Assembly: GCA_023391015.1 (NCBI GenBank)
Contig: JAEWBT010000058.1
Span: forward strand, 15,911-79,910
DNA: 64,000 nt
Direction of reading: 5' to 3'
DNA from: Bacteroidota bacterium
Lineage (GTDB): Bacteria > Bacteroidota > Bacteroidia > Chitinophagales > Chitinophagaceae
Position numbers and translations under genes: made by a program. Positions 1 to 8,000 of the stretch are shown in pieces. Below the pieces are notes generated by a model. That model did no database searches. It was given only the letters and a program-made list of their open reading frames with translations, and was not told the origin of the DNA. Position 1 is the stretch's first letter. Each line of letters opens with the position of its first letter.

Positions 1-187
1 TCGTTGCCTCGTCAATCATCTTCGCCGTCACCATCGGGATTTCCGGGTTTCGGGCCAGCGCCTGCGTATAGGAAAAACCGGTAGCGTTTTCTAAAAACAA
101 TTTGGCAATTGCGGCGGCTTCCTCAGCGTCGTAGAGCGGTTGCAAACGGGCGCGTAGGTCCCCGAAAAAATCCAGATAAGTAGGCAT
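1..187 (-). CDS. prmC: PrmC/HemK-type protein-(glutamine-N5) methyltransferase, N-terminal part only
   Basis: The gene runs off the left edge and only the first 62 codons are present. Reverse translation from the ATG at 187 gives a helical segment with LQPLYDAEEA and a following L-x-E-x-A-T-G-F. This resembles the N-terminal helical domain of PrmC, which methylates the GGQ glutamine of release factors RF1 and RF2. The catalytic NPPY methyltransferase core would lie outside the window. The call rests on the short pattern (L)-x-x-(L/I)-Y-D-x-x-E-A...E-x-x-T-G seen in Bacteroidota PrmC. The start is followed upstream by a palindromic repeat, so the gene appears to be a separate unit from the methyltransferase gene at 319-1476. 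Confidence 0.6.
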   Translation of the reverse strand, partial: MPTYLDFFGDLRARLQPLYDAEEAAAIAKLFLENATGFSYTQALARNPEIPMVTAKMIDEAT

Positions 188-210
188 GAAAAGGGATTAG
201 GAGGTAGGTA

Positions 211-232
211 GAGACGATGCATGCATCGTCTC
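211..232. repeat. GTAGAGAC-family palindrome
   Basis: A perfect 22-bp palindrome, GAGACGATGCA and its complement, in the 131-bp gap between prmC and the rRNA methyltransferase gene. It belongs to the GTAGAGAC...GTCTCTAC family also seen at 1513, 22308, 25621, 25733, 38113 and 63899. Confidence 0.8.
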
Positions 233-318
233 CAAAGGGGAGTACAGGGTTAAGCTAAGAGACAATTTTCGGAAAATTTATTGTCAGGGAAGGCATATCA
301 TAGCTCTTGTCAGCCAAG

Positions 319-1476
319 TTAATTTTTCCGCAGCACCGCCGCAAAAAGGCTGTCGCCGTTGTGGGGAATGCCGTTTTGTAAAGACCTTTCCTCCAAAATA
401 AGGCTGCTATTTCCGGAAATCAAAGCCTCCACCACGCCTTCATTTTCCTCCCAAAATACCGAGCAGGTGGCGTAAATTAAACGGCCACCGGGTTTCAGGT
501 GCCGCGCGCTGTTTTGGGCAATACGGGTTTGCAGCGTGGATAATTCCTGGAGGCTTTCTTTCCGGAAAAAATGCCGCATTTCCGGCGTCCGTGCCCACGT
601 TCCGGAGCCGCTACACGGCACGTCGCACACCACTGCGTCAAAGGTTTCAGCCCCCATTTGCGAAGAGAGTGCCGCCGCGTTAGAAGCATCCAGCACGCGC
701 GTTTGCGGCGGCTTTTGGCCGGCTTCTTTAAACCGCGTTTCCAGTGCCCGCAGTGCGCCCGGCCGGATGTCGGAAGAAAGCAGTTTGAGTTGCGGAAAAG
801 CATCTTTTAAAAACAACGACTTGCCGCCACCACCCGCGCAGGTATCCCACCAGGCTTCGCCTTTCTGCGGCTTCAAAAAACCACAAATCTGCTGCGAGCC
901 CCAGTCCTGAACGGTATAAGCAGCCTGTGGCCACAGGGTATGCAGCGGGGTGTTGGCGGGCAGGGCAATGCAACCCGGAAAACTTTCTTCGTAAGAAACG
1001 CCTGCTTTTTCCAGGGTATTGAAAAGCGTTTTTCGGTCTGCGCCGGGCCGCAGCCGCACAAACAAGCGCGGCTGTTTCAACAACGAAAAAGTCCAGTCTT
1101 CGCGGGAAGTGCCTTCCGAAAAAAGAACGTCTTCCGGCAATAGTTTTTCTATTTTAAAACCTTCCTCTTGTGCTGATTTGAGCCGTTCTGCAAGCGCCTT
1201 TTCCGGAAAAAAGGCTGCGTCCGGCAACAGCATGGAAAGCTTTGGCTCCGTGCCACACAAGCGGATGCAGGCCATCATCTTCTCCTCAAAAGAAAGACTT
1301 TCTTCAAACCCGTCGGCCGCGCGGTACCACGAGAAAACCGCTTCGGTAATCACCTTCCGGTCGCGGCTGCCGAGGCGGCTGTTTTGTTTAAAATAACCTT
1401 TCAAAAACTCCACCAGCGGACGCTCGCCCCGGTAGGTCTGAATCAGGTGTTGCAGGTCGCGCCAAAGTGCTCGCAT
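319..1476 (-). CDS. RsmB/NOP family 16S rRNA (cytosine-C5) methyltransferase
   Basis: A SAM-dependent RNA m5C methyltransferase of about 385 residues. Motif I is DTCAGGGGKS (about residue 211), followed by SSDIRPGAL. The release cysteine is in the CDVPCSGSGTW loop (Cys about 288) and the catalytic cysteine in YATCSVFWEENEG (Cys about 338), the two-cysteine arrangement of the RsmB/NOP2/Sun family. The N-terminal third is helical and resembles the NusB-like part of Bacteroidota RsmB proteins. I chose the ATG at 1476 (MRALWRDL). A longer frame starting at 1527 would read through a heptamer repeat (ATGAGGG x3) and a GTAGAGAC palindrome, which is clearly intergenic repeat DNA. The exact rRNA position modified cannot be told from sequence; C967 is the family precedent. 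Confidence 0.88.
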   Translation of the reverse strand: MRALWRDLQHLIQTYRGERPLVEFLKGYFKQNSRLGSRDRKVITEAVFSWYRAADGFEESLSFEEKMMACIRLCGTEPKLSMLLPDAAFFPEKALAERLKSAQEEGFKIEKLLPEDVLFSEGTSREDWTFSLLKQPRLFVRLRPGADRKTLFNTLEKAGVSYEESFPGCIALPANTPLHTLWPQAAYTVQDWGSQQICGFLKPQKGEAWWDTCAGGGGKSLFLKDAFPQLKLLSSDIRPGALRALETRFKEAGQKPPQTRVLDASNAAALSSQMGAETFDAVVCDVPCSGSGTWARTPEMRHFFRKESLQELSTLQTRIAQNSARHLKPGGRLIYATCSVFWEENEGVVEALISGNSSLILEERSLQNGIPHNGDSLFAAVLRKN

Positions 1477-1512
1477 GAAGGTCAGGGATGAGGGATGAGG
1501 GATGAGATTTTT

Positions 1513-1540
1513 GTAGAGACAAGGCATGCCTTGTCTCTAC
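1513..1540. repeat. 28-bp perfect palindrome, GTAGAGAC family
   Basis: The half-site GTAGAGACAAGGCA is followed directly by its exact complement. The identical 28-bp palindrome recurs at 25733-25760. It is followed by a degenerate second half (TATGCCTTGTC) and preceded by three ATGAGGG heptamers (about 1484-1504). Confidence 0.9.
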
Positions 1541-1595
1541 CTATGCCTTGTCTTTACGGGTCTCTACGTTAGACCATGAAATCTGTTGCAGGGTT

Positions 1596-1610
1596 GGTCG
1601 CTTCGCGACC
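1596..1610. repeat. GGTCGC-TTC-GCGACC mini-hairpin
   Basis: A single 15-bp hairpin with a three-base loop, of the same family as the five-copy cluster at 19525-19757. Confidence 0.75.
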
Positions 1611-1654
1611 CAATGTTAGTCAGGGCCTTTAAACGTTCAAAGAACCGAAACATT

Positions 1655-2029
1655 TTAAGAGGCGGCAAAAAGCCGGTAGCCGAGCGCACACAATAAGATT
1701 CCACCAACGACGGATGTGCAGAGGTACAAAACGCTCATCCACAAGAGCTGCCCGCGCAGAAACTGTACATTTTCCAGCGCAAAAGTAGAAAACGTGGTAA
1801 AGCCGCCGCAAAGCCCTGTTGCCAAGAGCAGCCAGCCGGTTTGTTCCAGCCAGTTGCTTTTGGAAAGCGCGCCGGCCAGGATACCAATCAGAAAGCAACC
1901 CAGCAGATTTGCCAGCAGCGTAGCCCACGGAAACGCATTTGGGTGCGATTTCGGCACGGCCAGCGACACGCCGTAGCGCAACACCGAGCCAATGGCACCA
2001 CCAAGGGCAACGAGGAGATAGGCACGCAT
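1655..2029 (-). CDS. crcB: CrcB/Fluc fluoride ion channel
   Basis: A small integral membrane protein of about 124 residues with four hydrophobic segments, the usual size for Fluc. The N-terminal GGAIGSVLRYGVS and the central GLCGGFTTFSTF stretch are the family signatures; the latter contains the Phe and Thr/Ser residues that line the fluoride path. Fluc proteins form antiparallel dimers in the inner membrane and export fluoride passively. The ATG at 2029 (MRAYLLVALGGAIGS) is preferred over an upstream start at 2086, which would add a non-family leader containing the TTCCGGAA palindrome. No fluoride riboswitch is recognisable in the leader. Confidence 0.92.
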   Translation of the reverse strand: MRAYLLVALGGAIGSVLRYGVSLAVPKSHPNAFPWATLLANLLGCFLIGILAGALSKSNWLEQTGWLLLATGLCGGFTTFSTFALENVQFLRGQLLWMSVLYLCTSVVGGILLCALGYRLFAAS

Positions 2030-2117
2030 AGCCGCGAAAATAAAAAGTTGCAGTGCATTTTCCGGAAAATGCACCGCAACCTGCAAGTCTTTCTACCTTC
2101 TACTGATTACTTTCTAC

Positions 2118-3206
2118 TTACTCCACCCAATCCGCGATAAACACGTTGGTGTCGTTGGTGCCGCCATTATTGCGGTTGGAAGAAAACAGGATTTTCTTGC
2201 CGTCGGGCGAAAACATCGGGAAGGCGTCAAAGCCCCGGTCGCGGGAGATTTTCTTCAGCCCGGTGCCGTCCAGATTAATCAGGTACATATTGAACGGGAA
2301 GCCGCGCTTGTACTCGTGGTTGGAGGCAAAAATGATGCGCTTGCCGTCGGGCGTGAAGTTGGGTGCCCAGTTGGCCTGACCCAGATTGGTGATTTGCTCT
2401 ACATTAGAACCGTCGGCATCGGCCACAAACACTTCCATATTGGTGGGCATCACGAGACCCTGCGCCAGCAGGTCTTTGTATTCTTTCACTTCCTGATCGG
2501 TCTTGGGCCGCGAAGCACGCCACACAATTTTAGAGCCGTCGGGCGAAAACCACGCACCGCCGTCATAGCCCAGGTCGCTGGTGATTTGCTTCAGGCCCGT
2601 GCCGTCGATGTTCATGGTGAACAATTCCAGGTCGCCGGTGCGCATAGAGGTGAAAATAATCTTGTCGCCTTTGGGAGAAATGGTGGCTTCGGCGTCATAG
2701 CCTTCATAATCAGTAAGGCGCTTTTTCACAGCCCCTTTCAGGTCGGCTACAAACAGGTCGTATTCCGGGTAGATAGGCCATACATACTTTTTCAGCTTGC
2801 TTCTATCGGGCACCGGCGGACAATCCTTGCTACCGAGGTGGGTAGATGCGTAGATGACCGATTTTTTGTCGGGCATGATGTAGGCGCAGGTCGTGCGGCC
2901 CGTGCCGGTGCTCACGAGGTGTGGGCGGAAAGAATCGGTGGCTTTCTTAGGCAGTTCGGCGTAATAAATCTGGTCGCAGGGGATGCCTTCTTTCGGGGCC
3001 GTTTTCTGGAACACGACTGCTTTGCCATCGGGACCAAAATAACACTCGGCGTTGTCGCCGCCAAAGGTGAGCTGCCGGATGTTTTTGAAATGAACTTCCT
3101 CGTCGTAATGCAGGGTTTGCGGGGCCGGGGAAGAGGGGTGGGAATGTTGCTGGGCAAAAGCCGCAGTGGAGAGCGCTACAAGAGCAAGGCTTCCGATCAA
3201 ACGCAT
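2118..3206 (-). CDS. secreted PD40/TolB-like beta-propeller protein
   Basis: A 362-residue protein beginning with a classical signal peptide (MRLIGSLALVALSTAAFAQ) and then built from six PD40 blades. Each blade is marked by P-D/K-G/K-x-x-[IV]-[IVF]-[FWY]: PDGKAVVFQ, PDKKSVIYAS, PKGDKIIFTS, PDGSKIVWRA, PDGKRIIFAS and PDGKKILFSS. Such propellers resemble the C-terminal domain of TolB and the N-terminal domain of DPP-type peptidases, but no peptidase domain follows. It is probably a periplasmic or surface binding protein; ligand unknown. A good -7 element (TACTTTTG) lies 32-39 bp upstream of the start. The gene stands alone, with crcB downstream on the same strand after a short gap. Confidence 0.85.
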   Translation of the reverse strand: MRLIGSLALVALSTAAFAQQHSHPSSPAPQTLHYDEEVHFKNIRQLTFGGDNAECYFGPDGKAVVFQKTAPKEGIPCDQIYYAELPKKATDSFRPHLVSTGTGRTTCAYIMPDKKSVIYASTHLGSKDCPPVPDRSKLKKYVWPIYPEYDLFVADLKGAVKKRLTDYEGYDAEATISPKGDKIIFTSMRTGDLELFTMNIDGTGLKQITSDLGYDGGAWFSPDGSKIVWRASRPKTDQEVKEYKDLLAQGLVMPTNMEVFVADADGSNVEQITNLGQANWAPNFTPDGKRIIFASNHEYKRGFPFNMYLINLDGTGLKKISRDRGFDAFPMFSPDGKKILFSSNRNNGGTNDTNVFIADWVE

Positions 3207-3237
3207 AGCGAGTGGGAGAGAATGATTAGTGTGGCCG

Positions 3238-3245
3238 CAAAAGTA
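3238..3245 (-). promoter_or_regulatory. probable -7 element (TACTTTTG) for the PD40 gene
   Basis: The minus strand reads TACTTTTG, a full match to the Bacteroidota TAnnTTTG -7 element, 32 bp before the ATG. No clear TTG -33 box is seen at the usual spacing. Confidence 0.5.
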
Positions 3246-3414
3246 CCTGGCAGCGCTGTGGGCGTTGTCATAGAACTGTTTAGAAAAACCGGATGCCTTT
3301 TAAAGGGGATTGGGGTAGATTTAGATTTCCGGAAATGGCCCTGTTTCTGAGGGATGCTTTGCAGAATGATAAAAAGAATTCACATCTCCTGGATAGGCTC
3401 TGAGAAACAGTTTT

Positions 3415-3708
3415 GCCCTCAATCGTACCTGGCTGAGGGCATATTTATTTCCATACGCCCCCATTCATACCTGACTGAAGGCATATTCATTTTCATACGC
3501 CCTCATTCGTACCTGACTGAGGGTGTATTCATTTCCATATGCCCTCATTCGTACCTGACTGAGGGCATATTCATTTTCATAAGCCCTCAGTCGTGCCTGA
3601 CTGAGGGTGTATTCATTTCCATATGCCCTCATTCATGCCTGACTGAATGTATATTTATTTCCATGCGCCCTCAATCGTGCCTGATTGAAGGCATATTCGC
3701 GCTGATAT
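3415..3708. repeat. 42-bp tandem repeat, seven units
   Basis: Seven units start at 3415, 3457, 3499, 3541, 3583, 3625 and 3667, every 42 bp exactly. Each contains an imperfect hairpin of GCCCTCA ... TGAGGGC followed by an AT-rich ATTCATTTCCAT tail. Units 2 and 4 resemble each other (GGCATATTCATTTTCAT), as do 3 and 5 (GGTGTATTCATTTCCAT), so an 84-bp higher-order duplication is visible. The array fills most of the 650-bp gap 3207-3856 between two minus-strand genes. A long open frame across it (3354-3860, plus) exists only because 42 is divisible by three. Confidence 0.92.
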
Positions 3709-3856
3709 GGCAAAACGCAACTATTCCACGGGATATGTCGAAACCAATAAGTGCCAACGGGACATTGCAGGTGAGAAAAGAGGATTCCCTGCAACAACTC
3801 CCCATTTCTATTGCCTGCCTGATGATCCGGAAACACGCTGCCCCGATGCTTTTGGC

Positions 3857-5056
3857 TTAATCCTCACCGCCAAAATCCTTCCGGCTTTCGTTTCTGCCCT
3901 GCACAATGTTATACACCACAGGCGGCTGCCGGTAGATGCTGCCGGTATATTTATTTCCCAAAACAATAATGGTAAAATTGTCTTGAATAAACCGGTAGAA
4001 ACACGTGTTGTTGCCATGCCACCAGCCGTTGTGGTACACCACTTTATAGCCATCTTCATAGCACAACATCCGCCAGCCGAGGCCATAGTTTTTTACGCCC
4101 GGCTTTTCAAACGAACACGGCGCGTAAGCCACCTGCTGGGTGTTGCTGTCGATGAGAAGCTGTTTATAAAAGCTTTGATCCCAGCGATACATATCCTGTA
4201 CGGTGCTATAAATACCTTTGTCGCCATACACGCCGTCGGAAAAAGTAACCGGCTCTACAGCCCAGTTGGCTTTGTAGCTCACCGTCGCATTGGGCGGCAG
4301 GCCGTTGGCCGGGTCATACACGTAGGTATTGCGCAAGCCCACGCCGTCAAAAATGTATTGCTTCATAAAGTCGGCATACTTCATTTCCGTAACCGCCTCA
4401 ATAATGGAAGCCAGCATCGCGTAGTTGCTGTTGGAGTACTTGAAACGGCTGTTGGCCTTAAACTCCAATGCCGGCTTGTGTTTAATGAAAAGCTGCACCA
4501 GTTCCGGGTTGTAGAGCGGCGCATTGCCCTTGCGAATGGCCGGTACCCACTTCAGATAATCTGGCAGGCCGCTGCGGTGATTCAGCAACATGCGGGGCGT
4601 GAGTTCGGTATAAGGAAAGCCGGGCAGGTATTCCTTCACCGGGGCGTCCAGATCGAGGTAACCGCGCTGCGCCAGAAACAAAACCGCTGCGCCGGTAAAA
4701 GTTTTGGAGGTAGAAGCCAATTGGGAGGGCGAGGTGGGAGACCAATTCCTTCCGGCGGCCTTGTCGGCAAAGCCAAAATACCGTTCATACAGCACGTGGC
4801 CTTTGTAGCCGATCAACACCGAGCCGTTAAAACCAGCGCGGGTTTGCACGCGGTAGAAAGAATCCAGCCGGTCGCGGGTGGCGCGCCATTGTGGCGTATT
4901 GGTGTCGGCGTAAGCAATATTGATCGGGCGGAACGTGCGGGCAGTTTCGCCAAAACGGGGCGGCTTGGGTGGATGAGCGGCTGCCTTTTCGCCGCCGGGT
5001 TTGCACGCCAAGGCAAGGCAGGTGCAAAGGGCTATAAAAGAAGTGGTTATTTTCAA
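3857..5056 (-). CDS. serine hydrolase, class C beta-lactamase/DD-peptidase fold, exported
   Basis: A beta-lactamase-family hydrolase (PF00144 type) of about 399 residues. The nucleophile motif S-x-x-K is STSK (about residues 105-108), the Y-x-N motif is YSN (about 197), and HNGWWHG (about 342) stands where the third KTG/HxG motif is expected. The N-terminus is a hydrophobic export signal ending in CLALAC-KPGG, probably a lipoprotein signal. To begin directly at this signal I chose the TTG at 5056. An ATG at 5170 would add 38 arginine-rich residues and overlap acpH. Family members include esterases, D-amino peptidases and penicillin-binding proteins, so the substrate is open. Confidence 0.8.
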   Translation of the reverse strand: MKITTSFIALCTCLALACKPGGEKAAAHPPKPPRFGETARTFRPINIAYADTNTPQWRATRDRLDSFYRVQTRAGFNGSVLIGYKGHVLYERYFGFADKAAGRNWSPTSPSQLASTSKTFTGAAVLFLAQRGYLDLDAPVKEYLPGFPYTELTPRMLLNHRSGLPDYLKWVPAIRKGNAPLYNPELVQLFIKHKPALEFKANSRFKYSNSNYAMLASIIEAVTEMKYADFMKQYIFDGVGLRNTYVYDPANGLPPNATVSYKANWAVEPVTFSDGVYGDKGIYSTVQDMYRWDQSFYKQLLIDSNTQQVAYAPCSFEKPGVKNYGLGWRMLCYEDGYKVVYHNGWWHGNNTCFYRFIQDNFTIIVLGNKYTGSIYRQPPVVYNIVQGRNESRKDFGGED

Positions 5057-5132
5057 AACAGTACGGGATTTTCCGGAGTTGGGGAAGAGATTCCGGAAAC
5101 CGCAAAAATAACGTGCCCTTTTTGTAAGGTTT

Positions 5133-5720
5133 TTATAAGGCCTGCGCCCCGCGCCATTTCCGCAGGGCATCGCCCACCTCTTGCCAGCACTGCGAAAGGA
5201 TGTGATAATACCCTATGAAAATCCGGTAGGCGTCGCTTACATCCGGCAGGTATTGGGCGCGCCGTTGCAAGCCGCCAAGCGATTTTTGCACCCCACCCAG
5301 CGTGCGATAGTGAAACAACCAGTTTTGCGCTGCCATGGCATCAAACGTCTGGGCAAACTTTTCCGGAAAAAAAGGCCGTTGCGTTGCCACCTGCGCATAC
5401 ACATTTTGGGTGAAAAGGCGCAAGGCAGCCTCGCTTTCAAAAAGGGCCGGGTCGTTGGCCAGAAAATGGTCGTAAAGCACATCCACAATTGCCGGTGCGT
5501 AGCGGCCATAGATTTCCCGGAAGGGCAGGGCGGCGCGCAGGGTGGCCGGGTGGGCGTCGGTGAATTGGTCAATCTCCCGATGCAGCAACACGCCTTTCCG
5601 GATTTCTTCCGGCAGCGCCGCCAAGGCCCGGCTGCCTTTCACGTAATCACCCATCATATTGCCGGTCAGCATTTCTGCGTTTCCGGAAGGCGAAAAGAAA
5701 GCATGACCGAGGTAGTTCAT
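5133..5720 (-). CDS. acpH: acyl carrier protein phosphodiesterase AcpH-like
   Basis: A 195-residue protein matching the AcpH (DUF479) family in length and pattern. It starts MNYLGHAFFS, then NMMGDYVKG, then HREIDQFTDAHP, with a later DHFLA. These His/Asp motifs belong to an HD-like metal hydrolase fold. In E. coli AcpH removes the 4'-phosphopantetheine group from holo-ACP. The ATG at 5720 is preferred: the longer frame from 5819 would read through the mini-hairpin array. A -7-like TATTTTCG lies only 6 bp upstream of the ATG, so the message is probably leaderless. The gene is divergent from metG, the two being separated by the hairpin array at 5740-5836. Confidence 0.88.
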   Translation of the reverse strand: MNYLGHAFFSPSGNAEMLTGNMMGDYVKGSRALAALPEEIRKGVLLHREIDQFTDAHPATLRAALPFREIYGRYAPAIVDVLYDHFLANDPALFESEAALRLFTQNVYAQVATQRPFFPEKFAQTFDAMAAQNWLFHYRTLGGVQKSLGGLQRRAQYLPDVSDAYRIFIGYYHILSQCWQEVGDALRKWRGAQAL

Positions 5721-5725
5721 AGGAG

Positions 5726-5733
5726 CGAAAATA
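5726..5733 (-). promoter_or_regulatory. -7-like element TATTTTCG of acpH
   Basis: Minus strand TATTTTCG (one mismatch to TAnnTTTG), with only 5 bp between it and the acpH ATG. The same octamer stands in mirror position before metG. Confidence 0.4.
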
Positions 5734-5739
5734 AGGTTA

Positions 5740-5836
5740 GCGCTTCGCGTTGGAGCCGTTGGCGAATGTTTTCCAACGCCCGAAGGGCTCCAACGGCTCG
5801 TTTCCAACGTGCAAAGCACTCCAACGCCCTTCGGGC
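5740..5836. repeat. triloop mini-hairpin array with TCCAAC linkers
   Basis: The array contains GCCC-GAA-GGGC (5778-5788), GTGC-AAA-GCAC (5809-5819) and GCCC-TTC-GGGC (5826-5836), each separated by CCAAC/TCCAAC. On the left there is CGC-TTC-GCG followed by TTGGA, the linker complement. GAGCCGTTGG (5754) and CCAACGGCTC (5790) also pair over a longer range. It fills the divergent acpH/metG promoter region. Confidence 0.8.
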
Positions 5837-5838
5837 GC

Positions 5839-5846
5839 TATTTTCG
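5839..5846 (+). promoter_or_regulatory. -7-like element TATTTTCG of metG
   Basis: TATTTTCG ends 4 bp before the metG ATG at 5851, which points to a leaderless or nearly leaderless mRNA. The position expected for a -33 box is occupied by the last hairpins of the array. Confidence 0.4.
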
Positions 5847-5850
5847 CGCC

Positions 5851-7944
5851 ATGAATTTTAAGCGCACGCTCGTTACCGCTGCTCTTCCGTATGCCAACGG
5901 CCCCGTCCACATCGGCCACCTCGCCGGCTGCTATTTGCCCGCCGATATTTACGTGCGCTTTTTGCGGGCGCAGAAGAAAGACGTGCAGTTTATCTGCGGC
6001 TCCGACGAGCACGGCGTGCCCATCACCATCCGCGCCATGAAGGAAGGCACTACACCGCAGGAAGTCGTAGACCGCTACCACAAGATCATTGGCGAAAGCT
6101 TTGCCGGAATGGGCATCTCATTTGACATCTACTCCCGCACTTCTTCCGATACGCACCGCGAGACCTCGCAGGCTTTTTTCCGGAATCTTTACGAAAAAGG
6201 TCTTTTTGAAGAACGGGAAAGCGAGCAGTACTACGACCCCGAAAAAGACGTGTTTCTGGCCGACCGCTACATCGTGGGCACTTGTCCGGTGTGCGAAAAT
6301 TCCAACGCCTACGGCGACCAATGCGAGAAATGCGGTACCTCTCTTTCGCCCGAACAACTTATCAATCCGCGCAGCGCCCTGAGCAGCGCCACGCCGGTGA
6401 AGAAGGTTACCAAACACTGGTATTTTCCCCTCAACGACTACGAGCCATGGCTGAAAGGTTGGCTGATTGAAGGCAAAAAAGACGATTGGAAGCCCAATGT
6501 GTACGGGCAATGCAAAAGCTGGATTGATGCCGGCTTGCACCCCCGCGCCATGACCCGCGACAGCACTTGGGGAGTACCCGTTCCGCTGCCCGACGCCGAA
6601 GGAAAAGTCCTTTACGTCTGGTTTGATGCGCCGATTGGCTATATCTCCGCCACCAAAGAACTGCTGCCCGATAGCTGGGAAGATTACTGGAAAAGCGAAG
6701 ACACCAAACTGGTGCATTTCATTGGGAAAGACAATATTGTTTTCCACTGCATCATCTTCCCGTCGATGCTGAAGGCACACGGCGATTTTGTGCTTCCGGA
6801 AAGCGTGCCCGCCAACGAGTTTTTGAACATTGAAGGGCAGAAGGTCAGCACCTCGCGCAACTGGGCTGTTTGGGTGGATGAGTACCTGCGCGATTTCCCC
6901 GACATGCAGGATGCGCTGCGCTACGTGCTCTGCGCCAACGCGCCGGAAACCAAGGACAATGACTTTACCTGGAAAGAGTTCCAGGACCGCGTGAACAGCG
7001 AGCTGGTGGCCATTTTCGGCAACTTCGTGAACCGGACGATGGTGCTCACTCACAAGCTTTGCAAAGGCCGCGTCGCGCCCATCCACGGCGATATTCTCGA
7101 CAACGCCGACCGCGCTGTGTTTGAAGCCATTCAGGAAACCAAAGCGCAGATTGAAACTGCCATCAGCGAGTATCGTTTCCGGGAAGGGCTGGCCGCGCTC
7201 ATGAATCTGGCGCGTACCGGCAATAAATATTTGCAAGAAAAAGCGCCGTGGAGCCTTTCCAAAACACCGGAGGCGCAGGCCGAAAACCAGAAATCGATTG
7301 ATAATTGCCTGCACGTGTGCCTGCAACTCGCTGCCAACCTGGCCATCTTCTCGAACCCGTTTTTGCCATTTACCTCCCGGAAATTGTTGAAGCAATTCAA
7401 GGTGGTGGAGCGAATGCTGGACTGGGAAAACGGTGGGCGGATGGACCTCTTAAAAATCAATTACCCCTTGCCGGAACCGCAGTTGCTTTTCCGGAAAATA
7501 GAAGGAGAAGAAATTACACGCCAAATGGAAAAATTAGAAAACGCTGCTGCCGAAGCCGCCGCTGCGCAACAACCCGCTGCAGAAGCGCCACAACCGCAAT
7601 CCGCCCCTGCCAAAGCCGAAATCACTTTTGATGATTTTGTGAAAATCGACCTGCGTGCCGGGAAAATTCTGGAAGCCGAGAAAGTCGCCAAAGCCGATAA
7701 GCTGTTGAAACTGTCCGTGGACCTAGGCGAAGCCTCCCCGCGCACCATTGTTTCTGGTATTGCCGAGCACTTTGCGCCGGAGGAAATCGTGGGTAAAATG
7801 GTAACCGTGGTGGCCAACCTTGCGCCGCGCAAAATGCGGGGCATCGAAAGCCAGGGCATGATCCTGATGGCCGAAGATGCGGGCGGAAAACTCGTGTTTG
7901 TAGCGCCCGTGCGCGAGGTGCCGGGCGGGGGAGAAGTGCGGTAA
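5851..7944 (+). CDS. metG: methionyl-tRNA synthetase with C-terminal tRNA-binding domain
   Basis: A class I aminoacyl-tRNA synthetase of 697 residues that charges tRNA-Met and initiator tRNA. The ATP-binding HIGH motif is at residues 20-23 (PVHIGHLAG). A four-cysteine zinc knuckle (C145, C148, C158, C161) is in the connective peptide. The second signature is KVSTS at about 331-335, the variant usual for Bacteroidota rather than KMSKS. From about residue 592 an OB-fold EMAP/Trbp111-like domain follows (FDDFVKIDLRAGKI ... GMILMA), after an alanine-rich linker. The ATG at 5851 is chosen; a frame from 5809 would read through the hairpin array. A bidirectional terminator at 7972-8000 ends the transcript. 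Confidence 0.97.
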   Translation: MNFKRTLVTAALPYANGPVHIGHLAGCYLPADIYVRFLRAQKKDVQFICGSDEHGVPITIRAMKEGTTPQEVVDRYHKIIGESFAGMGISFDIYSRTSSDTHRETSQAFFRNLYEKGLFEERESEQYYDPEKDVFLADRYIVGTCPVCENSNAYGDQCEKCGTSLSPEQLINPRSALSSATPVKKVTKHWYFPLNDYEPWLKGWLIEGKKDDWKPNVYGQCKSWIDAGLHPRAMTRDSTWGVPVPLPDAEGKVLYVWFDAPIGYISATKELLPDSWEDYWKSEDTKLVHFIGKDNIVFHCIIFPSMLKAHGDFVLPESVPANEFLNIEGQKVSTSRNWAVWVDEYLRDFPDMQDALRYVLCANAPETKDNDFTWKEFQDRVNSELVAIFGNFVNRTMVLTHKLCKGRVAPIHGDILDNADRAVFEAIQETKAQIETAISEYRFREGLAALMNLARTGNKYLQEKAPWSLSKTPEAQAENQKSIDNCLHVCLQLAANLAIFSNPFLPFTSRKLLKQFKVVERMLDWENGGRMDLLKINYPLPEPQLLFRKIEGEEITRQMEKLENAAAEAAAAQQPAAEAPQPQSAPAKAEITFDDFVKIDLRAGKILEAEKVAKADKLLKLSVDLGEASPRTIVSGIAEHFAPEEIVGKMVTVVANLAPRKMRGIESQGMILMAEDAGGKLVFVAPVREVPGGGEVR

Positions 7945-7971
7945 TTTCCGGAAATATCCTCTTAAAAAGAG

Positions 7972-8000
7972 AAAGGGCACTACGGTTCGTAGTGCCCTTT
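7972..8000. terminator. bidirectional terminator hairpin between metG and the toxin remnant
   Basis: AAAGGGCACTACG, a GTT loop, then CGTAGTGCCCTTT: a perfect 13-bp stem flanked by A and T tracts. The stop codon of the toxin frame (7980-7982) lies inside the stem. Confidence 0.85.

Noticed and set aside
2316..3350. A 344-codon plus-strand open frame over the PD40 gene
   Set aside because: Antisense of PD40 blades; no domain, no promoter.
3354..3860. A 168-codon plus-strand open frame with a repeated 14-residue peptide
   Set aside because: The 42-bp unit is a multiple of three, so any open frame in one unit stays open in all. There is no family similarity and it ends inside the neighbouring gene; treated as repeat DNA.
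3707..5218. A 503-codon plus-strand open frame
   Set aside because: Antisense to the hydrolase with S-x-x-K, Y-x-N motifs; shadow.
6841..6855. KVSTS instead of KMSKS in MetRS as a lost catalytic motif
   Set aside because: This variant is normal for Bacteroidota methionyl-tRNA synthetases.
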